The notes beneath the pieces were generated by a model that worked only from the letters and a program-made list of their open reading frames with translations, was not told the origin of the DNA and made no database searches. From contig DKFM01000012.1 in NCBI GenBank assembly GCA_002452815.1, positions 1 through 64,000 of the forward strand: DNA of 64,000 nt, in the 5' to 3' direction. Positions 50,737 to 58,479 of the stretch are shown in pieces; within the stretch, counting starts at the first letter, position 1; each line of letters begins with the position of its first letter. The DNA is from Rhodobacteraceae bacterium UBA6796 (GTDB taxonomy: Bacteria > Pseudomonadota > Alphaproteobacteria > Rhodobacterales > Rhodobacteraceae). The position numbers and the translations under genes are program-made.

Positions 50737-51561
50737 TCAGATAGCGTGGGTAAGACGCGGGGTGGGGTCTTGTGTCACAAGGGCGGCAAGGTTGCCCTGC
50801 CGGATGGCCTGAGCCACGTCATGGGCCACGCCCGGCAGGCGGGTCAGGGTGATGTCCGGGGTTGCTCCACTGGTAAGCGCCGCCGCGCGAAACCGCGCGA
50901 CATAGGTCTCGGCCCGTGCGATCCGCGTCGGCCCCTGCCCACGGTCAAGCTGCGGGCTTTGCCGAAGCGCGTCGTCACGCTGATCGTCGGCGGTGCCGAC
51001 ATAGAGCCGCACCGGCAGGCGCAGGAAGGCCGGCAGGGCCTGCCGGTGGCGCCGGGCCCATGTCAGGCTGACGGGGGCGGCATCCACGCCCAGACCATAG
51101 GGATAGGCCATGCTGCTGTCGGGCAGGCAGTACCAGCCCGCCGCGGCCAGATGCAGGCGGGCGACCTTGTGCGGATAGAGCATGGCGAACCGATGGGCGA
51201 GTTGCGCGCCCCCGGAATGGCCGAACAGGTCCACCTGTCCCGCCAGCGACGGGTCGATCGCTGCCAGATGCGCCAGCAACGCCAGAAGCGCCTGATCGGG
51301 CCGCGCCGCGCGGCAGGGACGCTGGAAATGCGGCCAGGCCGATTGCGCGAAATGCGGCACGATCACGATGCGGCCGCTGCGCTCGGCCGCGGGCCGGAAC
51401 AGCGCCACCAGTTCATCTGCGTTGCGCGAGATGCCATGGAGCACGACCAGCGGCGGCAGGCCAGACAGGCCAGCGGGTCTTATGACACGCGCGGGCAGGT
51501 TTCCCGCCGCGGAACCGACGGTATGGGATGTGATCATCGTCTTGAAATCCATTTGTAGCAT
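50737..51561 (-). CDS. Alpha/beta-hydrolase family protein
   Basis: 274-aa alpha/beta hydrolase. The oxyanion strand PPLVVLHGISRNADEL (about 36-51), the nucleophile elbow LFGHSGGAQLAHRFAML (Ser about residue 116) and the late histidine in LPGVAHDVAQAI (about 245) form a complete catalytic set. No signal peptide, so probably cytoplasmic. Esterase, lipase or thioesterase activity is possible; the substrate is unknown. First gene of a three-gene leftward operon with DUF1611 and the ABC-like gene. The first few residues are uncertain, since a second Met follows at residue 9. Confidence 0.8.
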   Translation of the reverse strand: MLQMDFKTMITSHTVGSAAGNLPARVIRPAGLSGLPPLVVLHGISRNADELVALFRPAAERSGRIVIVPHFAQSAWPHFQRPCRAARPDQALLALLAHLAAIDPSLAGQVDLFGHSGGAQLAHRFAMLYPHKVARLHLAAAGWYCLPDSSMAYPYGLGVDAAPVSLTWARRHRQALPAFLRLPVRLYVGTADDQRDDALRQSPQLDRGQGPTRIARAETYVARFRAAALTSGATPDITLTRLPGVAHDVAQAIRQGNLAALVTQDPTPRLTHAI

Positions 51562-51914
51562 GCCTGTCTCCTTAGGTTGGGCATGTCTGGAAAACGGCCA
51601 TCAAGGCACTTTATTCCGCTGCCACGAAACTTTCGTATTTGTGATTGTCTTGCCAAGCAGGTTCAGGCTGCACGCGCGCCACAGGTCACGCCAACAGGTG
51701 TGACCTTGACGGGAGGGTATTTCCCGCACCAAATAATCATAGATATATCAGCGTCTAAATTACCATAATGCGCAAAATATCGCATGACTGCGCACTACTG
51801 AGAGATTTCGTTTTCCTGATCTACACGCATGATAAGTTTGCCTTATCGTGCGTGTTGAAACAGGCGTAAAAAGCTGGCACCCTGACCCGCGAAACCAATG
51901 GGAAACGCCTCGGA
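51562..51914. other. Intergenic region between the hydrolase operon and vapBC
   Basis: 353 bp, AT-rich at 51720-51850 (for example around CAAATAATCATAGATATATC). No supported gene. It should hold the promoter of the leftward hydrolase-DUF1611-ABC operon, but I cannot pick out convincing boxes. No repeats of note. Confidence 0.4.
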
Positions 51915-52325
51915 TCAATGGTCGGAAACAGCGTCCAGCAACGACATCCCGGGAAGGCCGGCGGCTTTGCGGTCGAAGGTGGCCGTCGCTTGGCAGCCAG
52001 CCCCCTGCCCTGCCAGCGCGATCATCTGATCGGCAAAGCCGGGACCGCCTTTGCGCAACCGATCCACGGCTACTGCGACGTGATCCGCGGATTCAACAAC
52101 GATCTCGCGTGCCCCAAGCAGCCCCTCGACCGCGTCGGCGATGTCCGTGCGCGGGAGCCGATAGATCTTCTGCAGCACCCAGACCAGCTCGACCAGTACT
52201 TCACGGCAAACGAACCCAGGGGCCACCGCCGTCAATTCAGCGAAAACCGCGTTTGCCAGCGCCGCCTGTTCTGCGTCGTCCTTCATCAGGAAGCGGACAA
52301 TGACATCGGTGTCGAGGCCCGTCAT
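51915..52325 (-). CDS. vapC: VapC-type PIN-domain toxin
   Basis: 136-aa PIN-domain ribonuclease. The acidic metal-binding residues are visible as GLDTDVIVRFLMKDD (Asp4-type position), REVLVELVWVL (Glu), GPGFADQMIALAG (Asp) and TFDRKAAGLPG (Asp), the normal PIN arrangement. VapC toxins cut tRNA or rRNA and are held inactive by the cognate antitoxin. It overlaps the antitoxin gene by 4 bp, and the pair is expected to stabilise the plasmid. Confidence 0.9.
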   Translation of the reverse strand: MTGLDTDVIVRFLMKDDAEQAALANAVFAELTAVAPGFVCREVLVELVWVLQKIYRLPRTDIADAVEGLLGAREIVVESADHVAVAVDRLRKGGPGFADQMIALAGQGAGCQATATFDRKAAGLPGMSLLDAVSDH

Positions 52326-52576
52326 CGCGTGGGCATGCCATCTTCGGCCGCGCCTTCGGCGATCGCCTCTTCGATCTCTTCAAGTGTCGCCCGGTGCGGT
52401 GACCGGCCCTCCAACATGCCCGCCAAAGCCATCACCGGACGACTTCGCACGATCCGCACTTCGCCACCATCAAGAATCATGTACCGAACCCGGTCGCCCG
52501 GGTGCAGCCCCAAAGCCTGCCGGACATCCCTTGGCAGGGTGGTCTGGCCTTTGATGGTGACGGTGGACTCTTGCAT
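52322..52576 (-). CDS. vapB: VapB-type AbrB/SpoVT antitoxin
   Basis: 84-aa antitoxin with the AbrB/SpoVT swapped-hairpin DNA-binding domain: STVTIKGQTTLPRDVRQALG (residues 3-22) then GDRVRYMILDGGEVRIVRS. The C-terminal acidic helix TLEEIEEAIAEGAAED would wrap the VapC toxin. Start at MQESTVTIKGQ (52576) is the normal family start; four more residues are open upstream. The DNA-binding part should autorepress the vapBC promoter. Confidence 0.88.
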   Translation of the reverse strand: MQESTVTIKGQTTLPRDVRQALGLHPGDRVRYMILDGGEVRIVRSRPVMALAGMLEGRSPHRATLEEIEEAIAEGAAEDGMPTR

Positions 52577-52648
52577 GGCGCACCCCAAGTCGAACTACGT
52601 TGACGCATTACATATGCCGCTTTCGCCTTACACATTCAAGGTATATGC

Positions 52649-53692
52649 ATGAAATCGCTTGCCCTGCCCTCCTATGCGCAACTGTCCGAAGCCGATGAAG
52701 CTGCGCTGACCGATCTGTACCGCCGTGGCACGCCCGTCAATACGCTGCGCGCCTGGGAACGGGATCTGGCCTATATCGCGGCCTGGAAGATGGCCTCGTT
52801 CGGCAGGCCGCTGGATTGGCCCGAGGATGAAAAAGTGGCGCTGCGCTTCATCCTTGATCACGCGCAGGACCTGACGGAAAAGCCGGGGCCTGCGCAGGAC
52901 GTGGCGATGGAGCTGATCGCCATCGGGTTGCGCCGCGCGCTGACCTGTCCTGCCCCGGCGACGCTGGACCGCCGGATCGCAAGCTGGCAGGCCTTTCACC
53001 GGATGCGCAATCTGCCCTCGCCATTTGCGTCGCCTTTGGTGCAGCAGGCGCGGCAGAAGGCCCGGCGCGCCAATGCCCGGCCCCGTGTGCCCAAGTCGCC
53101 CAAGCCCGTAACGCGGGACATTCTGGAAGCTCTTATTGCCACCTGCGACAACAGCCATCGCGGTATCCGTGATCGCGCCATGCTGATGCTGGCCTTTGCC
53201 AGCGGCGGGCGGCGGCGTTCGGAAATCACCGCGCTGAATGTCGAGGATATCGGACACGACGATTTCAAGACCAAGGGGTTGCTTTGGATCAGGCTGTTGG
53301 CGACCAAGACCACGACAAAGGACCAGGCCCCACGTCTTCCGATGAAAGGCCGCGCCGCGCGCGCGCTGGTGCATTGGCTGGAGGTCACCAAGATCACGGA
53401 TGGCCCGCTGTTTCGGCCCATCTCCCTGTCCGACCGCCCCCTGCCCCGTCGCTTGGCCTCGGACGCGCTGCGCACGATCCTGCGGCACCGGTTGGTTCTG
53501 GCGGGTCTGCCGGTGGACTTCGCCACACCGCACGGCCTGCGTGCCGGGTTCCTGACCCAAGCTGCCTTGGACGGCGCTCCTTTGGCGGCCGCGATGAAGC
53601 TCTCGCTGCACCGCTCTGCCGTGCAGGCCCAGAAGTACTATGCCGATGTCGAGATCAGCGAGAACCCGGCGACCGACCTTTTAGGTGACTGA
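52649..53692 (+). CDS. Tyrosine recombinase / phage-type integrase
   Basis: 347-aa site-specific recombinase. N-terminal SAM-like core-binding domain to about residue 150, then the catalytic domain with ASGGRRRSEITALNV (first Arg), LLATKTTTKDQAPRLPM (beta-hairpin Lys), ATPHGLRAGFLTQAA (H-x-x-R) and SLHRSAVQAQKYYADV (His and the nucleophilic Tyr). Complete catalytic set, so probably active. It may resolve plasmid multimers or belong to an old integrated element; I could not find an att or dif-like site. It precedes the second serine recombinase by 58 bp. Confidence 0.92.
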   Translation: MKSLALPSYAQLSEADEAALTDLYRRGTPVNTLRAWERDLAYIAAWKMASFGRPLDWPEDEKVALRFILDHAQDLTEKPGPAQDVAMELIAIGLRRALTCPAPATLDRRIASWQAFHRMRNLPSPFASPLVQQARQKARRANARPRVPKSPKPVTRDILEALIATCDNSHRGIRDRAMLMLAFASGGRRRSEITALNVEDIGHDDFKTKGLLWIRLLATKTTTKDQAPRLPMKGRAARALVHWLEVTKITDGPLFRPISLSDRPLPRRLASDALRTILRHRLVLAGLPVDFATPHGLRAGFLTQAALDGAPLAAAMKLSLHRSAVQAQKYYADVEISENPATDLLGD

Positions 53693-53750
53693 CTTTGCAG
53701 GGAAATGGTCGTTTATTGGTGATATATTAAATTGCAAACGGCCCAGTTTC

Positions 53751-54632
53751 ATGCCCCTGATTGGCTATGCGCGCGTCTCCACCGAGGATCAGACCCCCCT
53801 GCCCCAGTCTGAAGCACTGCAGTCTGCGGGATGCACCGAGATCTTTGAAGAGCACGCCTCGGGCGGCAATCGCGCGCGGCCCGTGCTTGCACGTGTGCTG
53901 GAGCGGATTGGCAAGGGCGACACGCTGGTCGTCGTGCGGATCGACCGGCTTGCGCGGTCTTTGTCGCACCTACTTGAGGTGATCGAAAAACTGGAGGGCA
54001 AGGGGGCGTTCTTCCGCTCGCTCCAGGACCCGATCGACACTGCCTCGCCCCAGGGCAAGTTCACGTTGCAGGTTCTGGGCGCTGCGGCTGAGTTCGAACG
54101 CGCTCTGATCCGCGAGCGTACCAAAGCCGGACTTGCCTCGGCACGCTCAAAGGGCCGCGTCGGCGGCAACCCAGGTCTTCGCGCCAAGGACCCTGAAGCG
54201 CTGCGCAAGGTGCGGCTGGCGCGACAGGACGGCTACATGGAGCGCTTGAACGAAACTGCGCAGGATTGGGTGCCCCATGTGCGCCGTTTGCGCCCCGATC
54301 TGGCTTGGGAAGACGTCCTGCGGATCATCAATGGCCCCCTGCCCCATGATCGGCGCTGGACGCAAAGCCGCTTGCTTCGCGCCGTGAAGGCATACGTGGC
54401 GGACGGATTCCTGCCTGCTGAAGTGCTTGGACGCGCTGGACGTCGCGAAACCGACGATCGCCTGCCTGCGATTGTCGCCGCAATCAAAGGTGCTGACCCC
54501 GAGATCACCTTGCAGGCAATCTGCGACCGACTGGAATCCATGCGTGAGCGCACCCCTCGCGGTCGCACCAGCTGGCAGCCTTCCTCAGTCAGAATGCTGC
54601 TGGAGCGTGCTGAAAAGCTGGGGCTCCTCTGA
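53751..54632 (+). CDS. Serine recombinase with an extended C-terminal domain
   Basis: 293-aa resolvase-type recombinase, longer than the usual 180-200 aa. The catalytic domain (about 1-140) has LIGYARVSTEDQTPLPQSEA, LVVVRIDRLARSLSHL and LGAAAEFERALIRERTKAG. After residue 150 come about 140 residues not found in short resolvases, with repeats of helix-turn-helix-like segments such as DPEITLQAICDRLESM and SWQPSSVRMLLERAEKLG. The start at MPLIGYARVS (53751) is the family start. It probably resolves plasmid multimers. The AT-rich 50 bp before it could hold its res site, but no clear symmetry is seen. Confidence 0.9.
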   Translation: MPLIGYARVSTEDQTPLPQSEALQSAGCTEIFEEHASGGNRARPVLARVLERIGKGDTLVVVRIDRLARSLSHLLEVIEKLEGKGAFFRSLQDPIDTASPQGKFTLQVLGAAAEFERALIRERTKAGLASARSKGRVGGNPGLRAKDPEALRKVRLARQDGYMERLNETAQDWVPHVRRLRPDLAWEDVLRIINGPLPHDRRWTQSRLLRAVKAYVADGFLPAEVLGRAGRRETDDRLPAIVAAIKGADPEITLQAICDRLESMRERTPRGRTSWQPSSVRMLLERAEKLGLL

Positions 54633-54766
54633 GGATCACACTTGTGTTGGCCTAACCGATTTCCACTAAATCTAGAAAGTGCTTGCACGAATCTGGTTGG
54701 TCGGGCAATAGTCTCGAAAAATAACGCGCGGTCACATAAAAAACGCGCCCACGGATCGGGGTAGAC

Positions 54767-55960
54767 ATGAGCGAAGTAGAGCAGGATCTAGACATCGCCA
54801 TCGGGCACTACGCGGAACTTCTCGCGTCGAACCTGCATGCTCAGCGCGCCGCACACTTCCCTCCGGATGCAAAGAAGGTGATGCGCACTTTGACTAGCGG
54901 CGAAGCTGCTGAGCTCCTTGGCGTCGACCATACCTATCTTCGGAAGCTTCATCGAGAAGGAAAGATCGTTGACGTTGAGACGACGGCTGGAAGTCATCGT
55001 CGCTATACGCTCGACGATATCTGGGAAATCCGGCAGACGCTTGAAGGAAACGCAAAAAAGTCTGGAACTTACGTGCCTGGGCGTCGCGACGGTGACGAGC
55101 TTCAAGTCGTTTCAGTGGTGAACTTCAAGGGCGGGTCCGGCAAAACGACGACGTCTGCTCACCTCGCTCAACGCTTGGCGCTTAAGGGGTACAGGGTTCT
55201 TGCGATCGATCTCGACCCTCAAGCATCCCTTTCAGCTCTTCATGGAATCCAGCCGGAACTCGACCTTATGGAGGGCGGAACCCTCTATGATGCAGTTCGC
55301 TATGACGATCCGGTTCCGATCGGCGAAGTGATCCGCAAGACCTACATCCGCGGCCTTGATCTCATCCCGGGCAACCTTGAACTCATGGAGTTCGAGCACG
55401 AGACGCCTGCTGCTATCCAGCGAGGAGGAGCGAAGGCGTTCTTTGCGAGAGTTCATGATGCTCTCGATAGTGTTGAAGCAAACTACGACGTTGTTGTGAT
55501 CGACTGCCCGCCGCAGCTTGGTTTCTTGACGATGTCAGCACTTTCCGCGTCCTCGGGTGTACTCGTGACGGTTCACCCGCAGATGCTTGACCTCATGTCG
55601 ATGTCCCAATTCCTGCGAATGACTGCGGATCTCCTGGGAGTGATCAGGGATGCAGGCGCAAATCTGCGCTTCGATTGGCTGCGCTTTTTGCCAACGCGAT
55701 ACAAAGTCGGCGACGCGCCACAAACCGAAGTCATCGCTTTCATTCGCGGGCTGTTCGGGAGGTCGGTCCTGACCAATCACATGGTTGAATCGACCGCAAT
55801 TTCTGATGCCGGCTTGACCAAGCAAACGCTCTACGAAGCTGACAAGAAGGACTTCACGCGTCAGACGTTTGATCGTGCGATCGAATCCATGAACGCAGTG
55901 AACGATGAGATCGCTGAAATCATCCAGAACACATGGGGGCGGAATGGCAAGAAAGCCTAA
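54767..55960 (+). CDS. repA: Plasmid partition ATPase RepA (ParA type)
   Basis: 397-aa RepA of a repABC operon. An N-terminal HTH (about 40-80: SGEAAELLGVDHTYLRKLHR) is followed by the deviant Walker A VVNFKGGSGKTTTSAHLAQ (about 117-135), VLAIDLDPQASLSALHG and VVIDCPPQLGFLTMSAL. RepA drives plasmid segregation with RepB and represses the operon. The C-terminal end overlaps repB by 17 bp. A+T content is higher here than in neighbouring metabolic genes, as for repABC backbones of separate origin. Confidence 0.96.
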   Translation: MSEVEQDLDIAIGHYAELLASNLHAQRAAHFPPDAKKVMRTLTSGEAAELLGVDHTYLRKLHREGKIVDVETTAGSHRRYTLDDIWEIRQTLEGNAKKSGTYVPGRRDGDELQVVSVVNFKGGSGKTTTSAHLAQRLALKGYRVLAIDLDPQASLSALHGIQPELDLMEGGTLYDAVRYDDPVPIGEVIRKTYIRGLDLIPGNLELMEFEHETPAAIQRGGAKAFFARVHDALDSVEANYDVVVIDCPPQLGFLTMSALSASSGVLVTVHPQMLDLMSMSQFLRMTADLLGVIRDAGANLRFDWLRFLPTRYKVGDAPQTEVIAFIRGLFGRSVLTNHMVESTAISDAGLTKQTLYEADKKDFTRQTFDRAIESMNAVNDEIAEIIQNTWGRNGKKA

Positions 55961-56873
55961 ACTTGGCCTGCCGCTGCAGACCCTTCGCAACGCTCCTGAC
56001 GCTCTTGAAGGACGCCGACTGCGTGGCGGTGTATTTGAGATCGATCCGGCGCAGATTGTTACCGAAGGACGGTTGGATGACAGGCTTCAGATTGAAGTTG
56101 AGGGCCTGAAGAACTCTATCTCCAAGAACGGTCAGCGTGTGCCTGTCTTGGTCCGCCCACTGGAAGGCGATCGCTACAACCTGATCTATGGCCGCAGGCG
56201 CCTAGAAGCATGTCGCGAACTCGGTATCAAAGTTCGAGCCATCGTCACGGAAGTTGAGGGTGATCAAGCGCTTCGAGATCAGCTTCTCGAGAACCAAGAG
56301 CGTCGTGATCTGAGCTTTATTGAACGCGCGCTTGTTGCAACGGCGCTTCTGGACGGTGACCATTTGGAAGGGGCTGAGCGCACCAATCGAGGTGTCGCCG
56401 AAGTCCTTAACCTCCACGAAGCTGGGGTTTCACAACTCTTGAGTGTCGTTCGGACAGTCGGCGAGGAACTCATCCAGGCAATTGGTGCAGCTCCTGGGAT
56501 TGGTCGCCCAAGATGGGAAGAACTCAAAAAGGCCTTGGGTGCCTACGACGGTGATCGAGACCAACTGCAAGCCGCAGCTCATACAGCTAAGTCCGAAAGT
56601 TCCGGCTCGGTCGATGAGGTTTCTGATCGTGCGTTTCTCGCAGTTCTGGAAGCTGCGAAGAGCGCGGAGAGGAAAGCAAGTCCGTCTCGCAAGGGCGCGC
56701 CTGCTTTGGCGATCCCCGGTGTCGGAGCTGCGACAGTCAGGACCGGTCGCCAAGGCAAGCAGCTAAAACTCGATCTGACTACGGATGAACCTGAATTTGT
56801 CAGCTGGTTGGAGGGCAATGCCTCAAAGCTGATTACCGAGCTTCATGAGCGCTGGAAGCGTTCAGAAGACTGA
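55944..56873 (+). CDS. repB: Plasmid partition protein RepB (ParB type)
   Basis: 309-aa ParB-like centromere-binding protein. ParB/Srx-type domain with VPVLVRPLEGDRYNLIYGRR (about 56-75) and QLLENQERRDLSFIERALVA (about 108-127), which is the ParB box II region, then an HTH region around LNLHEAGVSQLLSVVRTVG. It should bind parS sites, probably the palindromes near 58.3 kb, and work with RepA. Start MARKPKLGLP (55944) is the usual RepB N-terminus. The stretch after it carries the counter-transcribed RNA region. Confidence 0.95.
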   Translation: MARKPKLGLPLQTLRNAPDALEGRRLRGGVFEIDPAQIVTEGRLDDRLQIEVEGLKNSISKNGQRVPVLVRPLEGDRYNLIYGRRRLEACRELGIKVRAIVTEVEGDQALRDQLLENQERRDLSFIERALVATALLDGDHLEGAERTNRGVAEVLNLHEAGVSQLLSVVRTVGEELIQAIGAAPGIGRPRWEELKKALGAYDGDRDQLQAAAHTAKSESSGSVDEVSDRAFLAVLEAAKSAERKASPSRKGAPALAIPGVGAATVRTGRQGKQLKLDLTTDEPEFVSWLEGNASKLITELHERWKRSED

Positions 56874-56916
56874 GGAAGAGCAACCAACAAGAAGGAGGCA
56901 CGATACAGGCAAAAAA

Positions 56917-57035
56917 GAAAAAGGCCCCGAGAAGCTAGCTTCACGAGACCTTTGTAAGGTTTCGCACCGGGATCAGCCCGCTACAAAATCTCAGTTTTCG
57001 CACTTCTGAATGTAGCGTTCTGGCCCCTACCCCGC
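56917..57035 (-). ncRNA. Counter-transcribed regulatory RNA between repB and repC (incompatibility RNA)
   Basis: repABC replicons carry a small antisense RNA in this gap. On the minus strand CGCTACA ... TGTAGCG (56979-57017 with loop) forms a large hairpin, and a second stem (56923-56950, centred on GAAGCTAGCTTC) followed by CCTTTTTCTTTTTT makes a Rho-independent terminator. The 5' end at about 57035 is estimated. Such RNAs bind the repC leader and reduce RepC production, setting copy number and incompatibility. Confidence 0.65.
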
Positions 57036-57087
57036 AAGCGCAAAGCGATTCGCGGGCCGCAGAAATTTTGCCTTCGTGAATGTTTTC

Positions 57088-58299
57088 ATGGAGTACACAC
57101 CGATTTCGCCGTTTATGCGGCCGATCTCGCACGCCCATCTGCGCGTGATCGAGCGCCCCGAGGCATCTGTTCCGGGCAGACCCGTCAACAAGTGGGAACT
57201 CCTGCGCGAGCTCTCCAAGGCGCAAGCGGCCTTTGGCGTGTCAGAACGTGATTTGACTGTTTTGCAGGGGCTCCTCAGCTTCTTTCCAGACGATGCACTT
57301 GGCGGGAACGCCGAGATGGTAGTCTTCCCCTCGAACAAGGCGATCTGTGAGCGCCTGAATGGTATGCCCTGCTCCACGATGCGTCGTCACCTCGCGCGTC
57401 TTGTCGATGCTGGTTTGCTCCAGCGGCGTGATAGCCCCAATGGAAAGCGCTACGTCCGCAAGCACGGCGAAGAGCGCGTCGCCTTTGGCTTCGATCTTTC
57501 CCCGCTCTACTGCCAGTCCGAGGAGATAGCACGGGCCGCAGAGGCCGTACGTGAGGCTGAGGAGCGCGTCAGGCGTCTGAGAGAGGTTGTAAGCCTCATG
57601 CGGCGTGATCTCGCGGCTCTCGCGGAGTTCGGAGGCGAGATGCAGCCAGGCCTCGGCATCTGGGACCAGCTTCGTGACAAGGCTATCCTCACAGCGCGCG
57701 CGCTTCGCCGCAAGCTTTCAATTGAGGACCTCGTGGCCTATCGAGCCGATCTTGAAGCTCTCCTCGACCAGGCACGCAACATCATTGATGGCTCTGAAAC
57801 AGAAGGAATGAACACCAATGATGCCCGATCTGAGCGCCACCATCAGAGTTCAAATATAGAATCTATAGATCTTGAACCTGCTTTAGAAAAAAGCGGGGCG
57901 GCGGCCGGCGTGCCAGATGTGGACAGGGATGAGCCCGTGGCTGACGTCGATGAACAGGACACAAGACACCTGCCAAAGATCCCGCTGCACCTGGTGATCG
58001 CGGCATGTCCCTCGCTCAATACCTTCTACCAAGGCGAAATCCGACATTGGCATCAGCTTTTTGACGCGGCATGCCATGTGCGGCCAGCTATGGGGATCAG
58101 TGCGTCTGCATGGGAAGAAGCTCAGCGGTTCATGGGTCCGGAGCAAGCGTCGATCGTCGTTGCTGCCATGCTGGAACGCTTTGAGGACATCAGATCGCCT
58201 GGTGGATACTTGCGAGCTCTAACTGCCAAAGCTGCGGCCGGTGAGTTTTCCTGTGGGCCGATGGTCATGGCATTGATTGGGCGACGATCTGCAGCTTAA
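57088..58299 (+). CDS. repC: Plasmid replication initiator RepC
   Basis: 403-aa initiator of repABC plasmids. N-terminal helical region with VNKWELLRELSKAQAAFGVSERDLTVLQGLLSF split around 36-66, LPGGA-like DDALGGNAEMVVFPSNKAI, the winged-helix ERLNGMPCSTMRRHLARLVDAG and RRDSPNGKRYVRK; C-terminal domain with GEIRHWHQLFDAACHVRP and [19 protein letters not shown]. RepC binds the origin, usually located inside its own gene. I start at MEYTPISPFM (57088); an ATG four codons earlier (57076) is an alternative. Its stop overlaps a parS-like palindrome. Confidence 0.95.
   Translation: MEYTPISPFMRPISHAHLRVIERPEASVPGRPVNKWELLRELSKAQAAFGVSERDLTVLQGLLSFFPDDALGGNAEMVVFPSNKAICERLNGMPCSTMRRHLARLVDAGLLQRRDSPNGKRYVRKHGEERVAFGFDLSPLYCQSEEIARAAEAVREAEERVRRLREVVSLMRRDLAALAEFGGEMQPGLGIWDQLRDKAILTARALRRKLSIEDLVAYRADLEALLDQARNIIDGSETEGMNTNDARSERHHQSSNIESIDLEPALEKSGAAAGVPDVDRDEPVADVDEQDTRHLPKIPLHLVIAACPSLNTFYQGEIRHWHQLFDAACHVRPAMGISASAWEEAQRFMGPEQASIVVAAMLERFEDIRSPGGYLRALTAKAAAGEFSCGPMVMALIGRRSAA
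57846..57893. other. AT-rich segment in repC, probable replication origin
   Basis: Within repC the stretch around 57846-57893 (for example TTCAAATATAGAATCTATAG) is far richer in A+T than the rest of the gene and encodes the Asn/Ser/Ile-rich linker between RepC domains. In studied repABC plasmids the origin lies in such an AT-rich segment of repC. Position and base composition support the call; iterons are not seen. Confidence 0.5.
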
Positions 58300-58310
58300 C
58301 AGCTGTTAAG
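58295..58310. promoter_or_regulatory. parS-like palindrome, copy 1
   Basis: Perfect 16-bp palindrome CTTAACAGCTGTTAAG that overlaps the repC stop codon (58297-58299). Its form resembles the TTAAC-type palindromic RepB-binding sites known from rhodobacterial repABC plasmids. A second identical copy follows 58 bp downstream. Confidence 0.7.
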
Positions 58311-58352
58311 GTTGAGAGACTGCGTACTGTTCCGCGACATCGGAACTGACGA

Positions 58353-58368
58353 CTTAACAGCTGTTAAG
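58353..58368. promoter_or_regulatory. parS-like palindrome, copy 2
   Basis: Exact second copy of CTTAACAGCTGTTAAG, 58 bp after the first, in the gap between repC and the large ParB-like gene. Two identical perfect 16-mers at this place are very unlikely by chance and point to a centromere site for RepB. Confidence 0.7.
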
Positions 58369-58479
58369 GTCCTGTCTCGGGAGCGTCAGAATAAGAGAGG
58401 GAAAGGTTTGTTGGTTTGAGGGGTGACGGGAAGTGAGATCGGGAGAGTGGCTTCCGGCGCCCGTCGCGGAGAAGATCTG

